Source of the DNA: Acanthopleura granulata
Lineage: Eukaryota; Mollusca; Polyplacophora; Chitonida; Chitonidae
Length of the DNA: 64,000 nt
Assembly: GCA_016165875.1 (NCBI GenBank)
Contig: JABBOT010000004.1
Coordinates: forward strand, 11,020,765-11,084,764
Reading direction: 5' to 3'
The notes under the pieces were generated by a model. That model saw only the letters and a program-made list of their open reading frames with translations. It ran no database searches and was not told where the DNA came from. The translations under genes and the position numbers were made by a program. Below, piece after piece: positions 41,628 to 62,411 of the stretch; the stretch's first letter is position 1, and every line of letters begins with the position of its first letter.

Positions 41628-41685
41628 TTTTCAACAATTTCTGATGTGTACCTTAATCGAGGTAAATCTCAGAAATTGTTGAAAA
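41628..41685. repeat. Perfect 17-bp inverted repeat with inner hairpin
   Basis: TTTTCAACAATTTCTGA (41628-41644) pairs exactly with TCAGAAATTGTTGAAAA (41669-41685). The 24-nt loop itself holds a small inverted repeat, TACCT...AGGTA. Confidence 0.93.
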
Positions 41686-41881
41686 GTGAATAACTGAACA
41701 GCACCGGTAAGTCCCTAGCTGAGGGAGGAGGATCGAATGTCTTACACATCGTCTTCCTAAAATTAACTAGTAGTACTGTGTCGGTCCGTTGTTCATTTCT
41801 CATTCTTCAAGAACTGAAACTCGTTTGGTCATCCATACTGTAATTTAAGTCGAAGTTATTTGGCATGTTATATCTTTGCAG

Positions 41882-42123
41882 TTTGTGCAAGGCTGAGGAT
41901 TTTTCCAAAGCCTAAGAGAGTCATCCATCAACTATTTACTCCCTTCATGGAGACTGAACAAAACAAAGGCTTCCAGGTGCAGAATGCCTTGTGTCTTAAT
42001 GGTAGGGCTTGGAAAACACATCTCCACTTCAAATGGCCCCAGGTTTTCACAGTGACTGGACAGAGCGTGACGCTGGAACAAGCGGAAGAAAATGCTTACC
42101 TCTTAGCCTGTGATGTCTACAAG
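41882..42123 (+). CDS. Exon: first dsRBM-like module
   Basis: The acceptor TATCTTTGCAG precedes the exon and the donor AAG|GTCTGG follows. The donor is GT but weak beyond that. Helix 1 is FPKPKRVIHQLF, strand 2 is THLHFKWPQ, strand 3 is VFTVTGQSVT, and helix 2 is LEQAEENAYLLACDVYK. The FPxPK start, the KWP turn, the V.G...AE..A...AC...K pattern and the length match DHX30 dsRBM 1 as I remember it. The frame is open to an in-frame ATG at 41860, but that lies in the intron by this model. Confidence 0.75.
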
Positions 42124-44626
42124 GTCTGGTGTTATATTTGTGCCTATATATGCAATTTTGCTATTTTTTTGCAGATGTATGTTTAAACATCTGTCTAGTA
42201 GGCTGAAGTATCAAGAATTCAATCATAAATTAAATTGGGTCATAATATTAAAATGCTTAAGTATAGGATAGAGGTCATAATAAAGAAACGTTCACCATTA
42301 TGGTAGAAGCATAGCAAAGTGAAATGACAATTGCAAAGATTTTTCATAATTATGGAATCTTTCCGATCTAGACTGGCTGTGGATCTATCAGTTAATGAAC
42401 TGGTATTAATGCACCATATACATGAAACCTTGTTTAATGGCTCAGCACAACATGCCTTCATGTCGAAAGTTCTTACATGGGAACAAATACATGTAGGCCT
42501 ACTTTGTACTTGTTGCCTGTGTCTGGTTGAAAACACTCACCATAGTCAGTCTGTTGTCTGATTCTAATCAGTACTTTAGAGTATAAGCACAACTAGTGAC
42601 AATTCTTGTATGTAAAGCATTGATGGTGCAGCACTACAGCTGTGGTTGCATAGGGACAGTTCGTCTTCAAGGAACAATGAATCAGTCACAAAGTGGAAGA
42701 TGGTTTGCAATGAGAGCTTATTTGTGACCTTTCCCAATGAATGAGTCAATCTTGTCAAGAGGTGAATCAACAAGTTTTCTTAGACCGACCCGTCACAGCA
42801 TTTTAGTCCAACTCAGTGATAAAGTGATAAAGCTCTTTGATTCCTTTGCATGTGACCACAATCACTAGGTGTTAATTTCCATTTGTTTTAAGATCCTTTT
42901 GTATATGGAGTAAAGAAGAGAATGTCAGTGGTATTGGTCATGGAATTGGGAAGAGATCAAGAAGATTCGTGTGATTTTTTCTGATTACCTGGATCACATT
43001 CACACTGAATGTTCTGAGCGACAAGTTCAGTGTATTTTCATTTTCTCCTGACCACTGGTAGTTTTGATTTTTCACAGTTTCTGGGAGTTCTCTCTACTGG
43101 GAGAGCAGATCACAAACAGAGCAAGGAGGCCAGGTGTGGACAGCACTATCTATTACCACACCTGGAGAAGGTTGCAAACAAACTCTCATTACAGTCCATC
43201 TTCCAGTTTGTGAGCACCTGTACCACATTTGATGATGGGCTCACAAGGTGGTCCTCAGAGTTACGTATCTCCTACCCCTTCAACCTTACTACCTGTGGGA
43301 CAGGAATGTCACAAGATGCTGCCCAGCAAATGGCTTGTCTGAATGCCTGCATTAAGCTTAAGGTGGGTTGTGCACTGGTTAATATTGTGCAGCTGACATA
43401 TCCAATCTGTAGTTCTAGTTTTCCATCAAGTTCCATAAGTCCACAAGTCATTGCTATTACAAACTCAGAAAATATAACTATAGCAAGATAGGTAGGAAAT
43501 ATACAACTGCTGAAAGACAACTTTTTCTTACATGTATGCGGTGATGAGAAACATATTTACAGATGCAAGTTTTCCTTGAACTTATTGATATGTCTTGGTC
43601 AAACTGATTTACATGGTTTTCTTTAGGATGTGTTAGGGACACATAGTTGGGTGTGGTGTACCACTAAATTTGTGAATTCACATAACAGTCCAAGGTTAGC
43701 TGTGTGCATGTACATGTACCCTAAGATTGGGGCATCACCATTCTCATGTTTCACTTTGTACACTGTTGTAATCATTGTTGGATTGTGATTCTTTTGCTTT
43801 GTGAGAAAGGTAACCTACACATTCTACCATATAACAGTTATATGCATGAATTCTAGATACTTGCTCTGCTTGCTCCCTCGTATCACATTACTTTCACCCC
43901 AACACATTTGTTTTTAAGAATTCACCATTGATTCTTTGAAACTGTCAGGATTGATTTCATTTTATGTTTATATATCCCTCAAACATTAATATTTTACAGG
44001 CAGTGGGTTTCTTGTCAAGTGGCAATTCCTTTGACATGGCCAAAATAAGGAGCAAGTTTGAAAATGACCCATGCTCAAGGGCTCCTGCTCCTGACTTCAC
44101 CCTCTTTGTGGATGCCTCCAATGTTGGGTACGGAGCCCTTCTCACCCCTACTTCAGGTAGCAACTTCAAAGCTCGGTGGATCTCGGACACTTGGCCGGAG
44201 GAGGTCAGCCAAAATCCTGTCCTTAGGGGGAAAAGTTATGTGGGTTTTCTCGAGTTTTATGCAGCAGTGACAGCAATATACACATGGAAACACAAATTTG
44301 TAAACAAAAACATTCTGATCTGGTCTGACAACCAGCAAGTTGTGTGTCTTGTCAACAAAGGAGATGGCAAAAAGAAAAGCGCTTCTGAAAGTAAATGCAG
44401 CAAAATACTAGAAGTTCTCATACAGACTTGTAAGAAATATAATATCACAGTTCGTGCTCAGCATTTGAGTCGTCTGGACAATGTGGCAGCAGATATTCTG
44501 TCCAAACTGGACTTGGAGAAGTTTAGAGCTGTTGTACCCGATGCCTACACAAAACCAAAGAAAACAAAGAAACTGTTGTTCTTTCTCCCATTTAAGGAAA
44601 GGAATACAGAACAAGCCATCTGCTAG
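41882..44626 (+). CDS. Tandem dsRNA-binding domains fused to retroelement-type RNase H (3 exons, 5' incomplete)
   Basis: Three exons, 41882-42123, 43078-43362 and 44000-44626, join in one frame and end at a TAG at 44624-44626, giving at least 383 residues. Exons 1 and 2 each encode a module like the dsRNA-binding domains of the RNA helicase DHX30. Exon 3 encodes an RNase H domain resembling the C-terminal part of DIRS/Ngaro-type retrotransposon Pol, without any reverse transcriptase. Both internal introns are phase 0. Exons 2 and 3 begin with similar residues (FLGVLSTG and AVGFLSSG), which supports their being repeats of one linker. The start is missing: exon 1 needs one base from an upstream exon that I could not find. 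No helicase motifs are present. By inference the protein could bind dsRNA and cut RNA in RNA:DNA hybrids. Its function is unknown to me. Confidence 0.72.
42686..42731 (-). pseudogene. Inverted partial copy of the second dsRBM exon, inside the intron
   Basis: Read on the minus strand, 42731 to 42686 matches 43168-43213 of the downstream exon at 38 of 46 bases. Its translation KVTNKLSLQTIFHFV parallels KVANKLSLQSIFQFV. Several differences are at third positions. The flanks do not extend to a full module, so it is a fragment of an inverted duplicate or of a diverged paralogue. Confidence 0.8.
43078..43362 (+). CDS. Exon: linker plus second dsRBM-like module
   Basis: The exon follows a clean acceptor (TTTTGATTTTTCACAG) and ends at AAG|GTGGGT. 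It has 95 codons, phase 0 at both ends, so it is a symmetrical module that could be duplicated without frame loss. It begins FLGVLSTG. A helix-1 candidate is HLEKVANKLSLQSIF. Then come the strands SELRISYPF and NLTTCGTGM, and helix 2 is SQDAAQQMACLNACIKLK. The AA..AC...K end mirrors module 1. Confidence 0.72.
44000..44626 (+). CDS. Exon: RNase H domain with complete DEDD set
   Basis: The exon follows the acceptor ATATTTTACAG and encodes 208 residues. The four catalytic acids of the RNase H fold are all present: D38 in FVDASNVGYGA (codon 44111), E85 in FLEFYAA (codon 44252), D110 in IWSDNQQVV (codon 44327) and D165 in LDNVAADILSKL (codon 44492). The spacing and the block SKCSKILEVLIQTCKKYNI followed by RAQHLSRLDNVAAD, then LEKFRAVVPDA, are the signature of the RNase H end of DIRS/Ngaro-like elements. 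A basic tail (KPKKTKK) could be a nuclear signal. No RT, integrase, tyrosine recombinase or terminal repeat is seen around it, and the frame is intact, which suggests selection. An AATAAA at 45774-45779 could serve as its poly(A) signal. An independent start at ATG 43964 is possible but would make this a stand-alone RNase H. Confidence 0.82.
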   Translation, partial: AVGFLSSGNSFDMAKIRSKFENDPCSRAPAPDFTLFVDASNVGYGALLTPTSGSNFKARWISDTWPEEVSQNPVLRGKSYVGFLEFYAAVTAIYTWKHKFVNKNILIWSDNQQVVCLVNKGDGKKKSASESKCSKILEVLIQTCKKYNITVRAQHLSRLDNVAADILSKLDLEKFRAVVPDAYTKPKKTKKLLFFLPFKERNTEQAIC

Positions 44627-44644
44627 CATCTAGTTTGATGTAAA

Positions 44645-44661
44645 TTTTTTTTTTTTTTTTT
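44645..44661. repeat. T-run after the RNase H stop codon
   Basis: A run of about 17 T lies directly downstream of the coding end. It is low-complexity sequence. It is not a terminator in the bacterial sense. Confidence 0.7.
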
Positions 44662-44859
44662 GTATTCTGAAGACTAGTATCCGGAATACAGAAATTCCAT
44701 GACCTTCTGTATAGTGTTAGCTGTGGTCTTTCATTTTCATGCTCACGTGTGTATTGTAATTTACACATGCACTGGCTCCATCGTTTGCCCTCAGTCATTC
44801 ATCCTACATATCGACAGGCTTCACAAAGTTTTCACCTTAGGTATGCAACTTACTTATTC

Positions 44860-44922
44860 CAGGTGTTCAAGTAACGTGCACTGGGTGTTTAAGTGACATG
44901 CACTGGGTGTTCAAGTGATGTA
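44860..44922. repeat. ~24-bp short tandem repeat, 3 copies
   Basis: GTGCACTGGGTGTTTAAGTG and close variants (GGTGTTCAAGTAAC, GGTGTTCAAGTGATG) occur three times in a row. Confidence 0.75.
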
Positions 44923-44929
44923 ATAACAG

Positions 44930-45735
44930 GATTTGATCTCAGATCTCTCTGTCCAAATTTCAGCAGTCTACCATCTGAGCTACACATGTGAGGAGATTCT
45001 CTCAAGATAATCCACAACTCCAACCCAAAGCTTAATTTGTGGAACGGCACCAGTGTTATGTATGGATAATCCACTAAGAGCTTCTCATAACAATGATTTG
45101 TTCTCAGATCCCTGTCCAAATTTCAGCTCTCTGCCATCTGAAAACAAGCCAGATGAGTTTTAAGCCGGATTTCGAGTTGCACATAGTTGTGCATGAGTAG
45201 AACGTGTCATATGATTAGATACACAAAAAGTACATGGTCACTCATGCCTATCTTTTAACATTCAGACTTCTGTGACAGACCAGCACTGAGTTCAGTTCTA
45301 AATTTTTGCTGTGTATTTCACTAAGTTTTCCACAAGAAACAGTCCTAGAACCCATGTATTGTTTCAAATGTCATAAAGGTTCACATGAAAGCACAAAATA
45401 GGCTGAATTATGTGTGATTGCAGAGGTATACAATGATTTTAATATAGCCACAAGGGTTTTGTTTATCAAATCAGCAAATGAATCCCAGTCATCCTATCTG
45501 GCTAATTCTCGCAAGAGATGTCCAGGTCTACATTTCCTACTCCAAGCTTAATTCTTGCAACGCCACCAGTATGGTGTCAGATCTCTCTGTCCAAATTTCA
45601 GCAGCCTACCATCTGAGCTATAAGGAGATTCTTGCAAGACACATCCAACATGTCCACAAGCCCCAAGCTTAATTCTTGGAACAACTTTAGTGTTATGTAA
45701 GGATAATACGCTAAGAGTAGCTTCTCATAAAATGA
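44930..45735 (-). mobile_element. Cluster of tRNA-like repeat modules (about 2 full, 2 partial)
   Basis: On the minus strand the modules contain an A-box-like TAGCTCAGATGGTAGACTGC, then TGAAATTTGGACAGAGAGAT, then a B-box-like GAGATCAAATCC. Copies lie at about 44,937-45,090, 45,103-45,140 (head only), 45,500-45,570 (other end only) and 45,575-45,732. The accompanying segment AAGCTTAATTCTTGGAAC with GGATAATCCACTAAGAG is repeated too. This looks like a small tRNA-derived family that inserted or duplicated locally. They are too diverged to be real tRNA genes. Confidence 0.7.
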
Positions 45736-46099
45736 CATCACTATCACAAATACTTTCACCTAGTTGCAAAAGAAATAAACTAAGGTGCTTGCTCTCTACT
45801 TGGTTAAATAGAGATATCAATAATTTTTCACAGTGACTGGTATAACTTCTTAGATTTATTAAAATGAGAGAATTACATACACATGTAACAGCACATGCAT
45901 ACGTGTTACATGTGTATTAATACGGGTAATTTGTAAAATTTAGAAGACTTTTTTCCCCACATTAAACACAAAAGAGTGATTCCACCACACCAATGACTCG
46001 TAGCAAACAATGAATCTGTTGTGCAATCAGTTACTGCCTGACGTTGAGTGTGTGTGTATGTAATACTTGGGGTTTTACATTGTACTTAATTTTTCGGTC

Positions 46100-46410
46100 A
46101 TATGATGAGTCCTTAGAATGTATATGTATTCGGTGTCATCTTGTGGCAGGGCAAGTCCATGCTCCCAAAGTGCTGCTGCCACTGGAACACCATGCTGAAG
46201 ACACCAGACATGACACCCCACCCAGTCATTATACTTATACCATGCCAACCAGTCCTGTTTCCTTGCTCCAACCTCTTAGTGCTGAGCACAAAGCGAGGCA
46301 GCAACAAGTACCATTTTTGAAGTCTTTGGTACGACCTGATCCTGGATTGATCCCGGATCTCCCAATCTCAAGACAGACACTCTAACCACTAAGCCATTGA
46401 GTGATCCCCG
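46100..46410 (-). mobile_element. tRNA-derived SINE, minus strand
   Basis: Read on the minus strand, it starts with an A-box region TGGCTTAGTGGTTAGAGTGT and a B box GGGATCAATCC (46344-46354). The body reads TGGTACTTGTTGCTGCCTCG, then GGAAACAGGACTGGTTGGCA, then CACTTTGGGAGCATGGACTT. I know this body from many mollusc and other invertebrate genomes. It is a different family from the 25.6-kb SINE. The 113-codon open frame read through it on the plus strand is an artefact of the repeat. Confidence 0.85.
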
Positions 46411-48394
46411 ACATTGGTGTGCCCAATTCAGAAGATCAGCCAGTGGGTGCCGTCTCAGAGGTCACAAAGGTGACAGTGCCCAAGTCTGGATCATCATCTA
46501 CCTTATACAAATCTACCACAGGCACTAACCATTACCATATCACCAGTTTATTTATGCCAATTGCTAATTAAAGCTAGTTATTCCACTGATTAATTTCACT
46601 TAATTTCTGGCTTGTGCCCAGATCCTGCCGATCCCAGATCTTTCCAATTTCCAGTGGTCCAGAAGCAAAACGTTATGAGGTGTATTGTTTTAGTTTGTTT
46701 TGTCGAAGTTTTATTTCTTCAGATAACTTTCAAGCAAATACCTTTAAAGGTTGTAAGATTACAAGTTTACTGAGTTTGAGGCTATTTCTCTGACTTAAAA
46801 ATGTTCAGGAATAAATACATCAAATGCATACAACAAAGAAATAGTTCTAAATTCCCAATCCTTCTCAGAGACTCTGTCCTTCGGTGTAAACAAACTTGGG
46901 GTTTTGAACTAACTGTGGATATTTCAGCTTGGAAAATTAATGTTTTAAATTAGTTTAAGTGGATAATTTGTACATAGTTAAAAGTTGATCATCATCTGTA
47001 CACAAAGATGATCTAAGGTGTACAACATCCTCACAATCCTCACATCAAACAGTGCCCTCCTTGATAATACTTGTTGTTAAGCACTGCACTGGAATATTTT
47101 CACCTAAGGTGGACAGCAAGTTTTACTTGTGGAGGGCACCAAAGAAAACAGCCCATTGGCAAGCTAATGAGGACCCTTTCCCACCAAAATGCAATTGTGT
47201 CAAAGCTGTGTATTCTGTTGATCATTCATGCATTTACAGTGACATTTTGTGGGCAAACCGAGAGCAACAATCATGTCAGCTTGGGACCGATTCGCCGTTG
47301 CACTGGAAAAGGTACCCCATTGCCCTCAAAAACTCTCTCAAATGTAGAAGTGAAGTGATGCCGAGTAAATTTCATGCAACACTGCATTTAAAGAGGGTCG
47401 CTGAGACATTTGTAAATGAATTTGAATGAACACTAGAGTAGAGACGATTCTTTGTGTAATCAAATATGCCTTGGTAACAGTGGAGTGTCTTTGTTTTCCC
47501 AGAGACCCTTAAAAAGTAACCTTCATTACAACATATAAATCCTACAACAGATAAATATTCTGATCGATAATTAAATACTATTTGAGACACATAAAACAAA
47601 TAACAAACCAGAAAATATATAAATTATGAATGTACATGTATTCACTGAAATTTCAACACACTTAAAGATCTACTGTCAATTTTTTCCCAGACTAAGTGTA
47701 AACAATTGCATTTATATGTGTACAATCAGTGTCATCACAGAAATCGTAAATGTATTGTCTCCTCCACCAAGACGATAACAACCGTACAGTTGTGTATAAA
47801 CATGAAAAAGATCTCTGAACTTAAACAACCCATACCACAGAAACATATGTTATCAAGTTGAAGTCTGTAAACTACATGCAAGAATGCCCTTATGCAACAC
47901 ACAGCACTCACCGAAATATCAGAACATTTAATTTAATTGTACCACCCTAAAGACATAGTGACTGACTGCACTTCATACCCAAAGCTGCTATCTTTTGTTC
48001 CTGCTACAAATTTTTTATTATTTAGGATATGACAACATTTTGTCAGTATTTTCTATCGTTTTCTCTACTGACCTTAGCAGGATTTTTTAACTAGGATTCA
48101 AGATGCTTGGATTATACATCTGAATCAGACACCGGTATCCCGTAAGATAGAGGCACGCTGACTAGAGAGTAGCCTACTAAATGACTCAAGGATTTTGTGA
48201 GAAATGAAAGAGATCTTAGGAATACATTTTAGAATTTATATTTGTATGTCACCGAGCACAAAATATCACAAATGTCATGTTACAGAAGAAAACTTCAAAC
48301 TCAACAGACATTGCAGAGGCAATCAACCATCAGAATATACAGAATGAAAAAAAAAAAAAAAAAAAAACAGTTCCAATGCATTTTGTCAGCATAA
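46411..48394. other. Intergenic, between two convergent genes
   Basis: Open frames around 47,050-47,430 were checked and show no family resemblance. An A-run of about 21 bases (48,347-48,367) is low-complexity sequence on the plus strand. No RNA gene is seen. Confidence 0.45.
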
Positions 48395-48400
48395 TTTATT
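48395..48400 (-). promoter_or_regulatory. Poly(A) signal AATAAA of the TGR/TrxR gene
   Basis: AATAAA on the minus strand, about 355 bases past the stop codon and beyond the SECIS element. A second, variant signal (ATTAAA) is at 48430-48435. Confidence 0.6.
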
Positions 48401-48519
48401 AAACTAATGTCAACTTTTAGAACTGATTGTTTAATGCCGAATAACTGTACACAACAATGATTTTAACGCATTCAATAATATCCTCGTAATATGAACAGGA
48501 AATTTGGTGGGTTTTTTCC

Positions 48520-48584
48520 ACAACCCAATCAGGTCCTGTCTCTCCTCAGGGTGAGGTTTATAAACAAGTCCATCATACGATTGT
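48520..48584 (-). promoter_or_regulatory. SECIS element (form 2) in the 3' UTR
   Basis: On the minus strand the quartet core ATGA (48576-48573) faces TGAT (48531-48528). Below it ACAATC pairs with GGTTGT (six pairs, two of them not Watson-Crick or at the edge). Above it GGACTTGT pairs with ACAGGACC, with one A-A mismatch. The apical part has the unpaired TTATAAA with the required adenines, then a perfect mini-stem CCTCA/TGAGG. That extra stem makes it a form-2 SECIS. It lies about 170-235 bases after the stop, a normal distance, and explains how the UGA at 48761-48763 is read as selenocysteine. Confidence 0.92.
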
Positions 48585-48754
48585 CCTGAAGACACGGAGT
48601 TAGGAAAAAATCCACACCTAGGGTTTACATCCCACTGTTGTCTCTCTATCTGGCCAATCTGAGTAAAGGTGATAGGTTTTTCAATGGCCACGTGGCCTGT
48701 TACTTTACCTGTACTCATTCTTGGCACAATTTAGAGAGAGGTCAACAGTGGGAA

Positions 48755-60512
<11,758 letters not shown>

Positions 60513-61689
60513 CTGTAACAGTCAACCAAGAATCCAGCATGTAGATAACTCAGTTATGTCCCACTCCAGCACAAGAATGAACCAGCAAATCACAAGCAGC
60601 ATTCAAAATGAAGTTAATGCAATTGTTTATTAAGGGTTGGTTGATAAGGTTGTTTTTTTACAAAACATTTGCGGTGCTTACTTCATATTCACCTGTAGAG
60701 AGATCCCCTGGGTGTTGTGTCTTTTTAAGCATTTTTAACAACAGGTATATGTACATGTATTGTTGCTGAATAGAAGTGAAATAAAACAGAAAACTTGATC
60801 GATTTCAAATACTTCTTAGCTACCTTCACAGGAATGATCCAACAAGTTCCTCTACTGTACATACCTAAAATACTCTCCAGAGCATGGGAATAGATTCAGT
60901 TAGTAAAATGGCCATTTAACTCCTAAATAGATTACTTTAAATTTTATGCCTCCTGCCGTACCAGGCAGGGGTACTGAATATCAGAACAAACCATTTGAAG
61001 CACAAGAATATATGGTCTTTATATCTGATGTGAAGAGGTTTACAATAGAAAGTAGGCCACCTTATCACTTCATAAAAACATAACTTACGAACTAATACTC
61101 TCATATATCATGTTTGAATTTCAAAAATTTAGTACTGTCTGGCACAACAGTTTTACATATTTAACACTTTTGCCAGTAATAAAGTATGTCTAAAAGGGAA
61201 AGACCACACAAAAATGAAGTTATGATGAGTGAAAAGAACATTAAAAGCTGTATCTGAAAAAAAGATTTTATGAAATTTTTTTCACCAAATTAAATGCAAT
61301 CAAATATTTTGATGGTATTGATTGTATGGAAGGTTTTATGGACCATATTGATCATGTGGTTCATAGGTGACTTCATGTCTACTTTTCTCTTGCCCTAAAC
61401 AGAAATTTGACATTACCTTTCTGACACACAGTCAAACATTACATGAGCATACTTCTCAAGAACTTTATTCACACCTAAACATAAATAAGTACAAATTTTT
61501 TGTGACTAGTGAACCACCTAATCAACATGGTCCATAAAACCCACCATTGAGTCAAAATATTTGATGGGTTTGATTTGGTGCATAGTTTTATTACATGTGC
61601 ACTACTGAACATGGATGTTTTTTGGTAATGGTCAAATCTTAATGACATTACACCACTCGTAACCAGTCCCTTGGGACCACTTCAGTTTG
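60513..61689. other. Intronic sequence of the TGR gene
   Basis: AT-rich, no repeats or exons identified. Confidence 0.5.
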
Positions 61690-62115
61690 TAATGATTTAC
61701 GTGTAGGATTGTTTATGATAATGGTCCACATGTGAGACTGCCCATGGTAATGGTCCACACGTGGGAATGTCTATCAGAATGGTCCACATGTGAGACTGCC
61801 CACTGTAATTGTCCACATGTGGGATGTCCTATCATAATGGTTTACATGGGACTGTCCAACTTAATAGTCTAGGTACAGGATTGCCCATCATAATGGTCTA
61901 CATGGGGACTGCCCACCGCAATGGTCCCCATGTGGGACTGCACCAGTAATGGTCCACATGTGAGACTGCCCATTATAATGGTCCACATGTGGGACTGCCC
62001 ACAATAATGGTCCACATGTAAACTGCTCACCACAATGCCAAAATGGCCCACATTTAGGATTGTCCATCATGACTGTCCACATGTGGGACTGCCTACATTA
62101 ATGACCCACATTCAG
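61690..62115. repeat. Degenerate 29-bp tandem array, about 14 units
   Basis: Units resemble AATGGTCCACATGTGGGACT followed by GCCCACAAT. The core GGTCCACA/TGTCCACA falls at 61723, 61752, 61781 and 61810, an exact 29-bp spacing, with later copies less regular. Most units contain the palindrome CACATGTG. The open frames on the minus strand here are a by-product of the repeat. Confidence 0.9.
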
Positions 62116-62368
62116 GATCAATAAAGCAGCTATTGAATTATGCAGAGGCCAATCTACATCTGTGCGTAGCACTCATGTTGGAATCACTGCATGGCAAAGC
62201 AGCTCCGAGTGTCTATAGGTAAACTATGATAGGTAAATTGAATAACTCAACAAAACCAGTTCAAAGGCAGTGTGTACTTAATTTGCTAAATTTTTAATCC
62301 AAGCACTTGTGTTGTGAATATCCAGGATGTGATGATAGCAGGGATTTATACATTATACATTAACTTAC

Positions 62369-62411
62369 CAAGGCATATGACAACTACTACAGTTTTGAGT
62401 TGCCTTAATAC
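62369..62411 (-). CDS. Tentative upstream TGR exon
   Basis: 43 bases flanked by TTAATTGCAG and a perfect GTAAGT donor. Read in the phase required by the following exon (60382-60512) it is open: VLRQLKTVVVVICL(G), leading into GCDDT. It lacks the TVP..F motif expected just before GGCDD in glutaredoxins, so it could be a variant, an alternative exon or chance. Confidence 0.42.

Noticed and set aside
42331..42561. Extra coding exon between the two dsRBM exons
   Set aside because: Open for 76 codons but without family similarity, and the phase-0 join from 42123 to 43078 needs no intermediate exon.
43964..43999. ATG at 43964 as the start of a stand-alone RNase H gene
   Set aside because: An in-frame stop precedes it, a good acceptor (ATTTTACAG) follows, and the exon start mirrors that of the preceding exon. 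The spliced model is preferred but not proven.
46044..46385. 113-codon open frame on the plus strand
   Set aside because: It is the antisense reading of a minus-strand tRNA-derived SINE.
44930..46410. Functional tRNA genes
   Set aside because: A and B boxes are present, but no cloverleaf with acceptor stem can be completed. These are SINE heads.
48347..48367. A-run taken as a retro-copied poly(A) tail
   Set aside because: It is on the plus strand, opposite to the TGR transcript, and no processed copy precedes it. It is simple sequence.
48431..48727. 98-codon open frame on the minus strand
   Set aside because: It lies in the TGR 3' UTR across the SECIS element, and its openness is incidental.
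61869..62082. 60-64-codon repeat peptides on the minus strand
   Set aside because: They arise from the 29-bp array, whose period is not a multiple of three.
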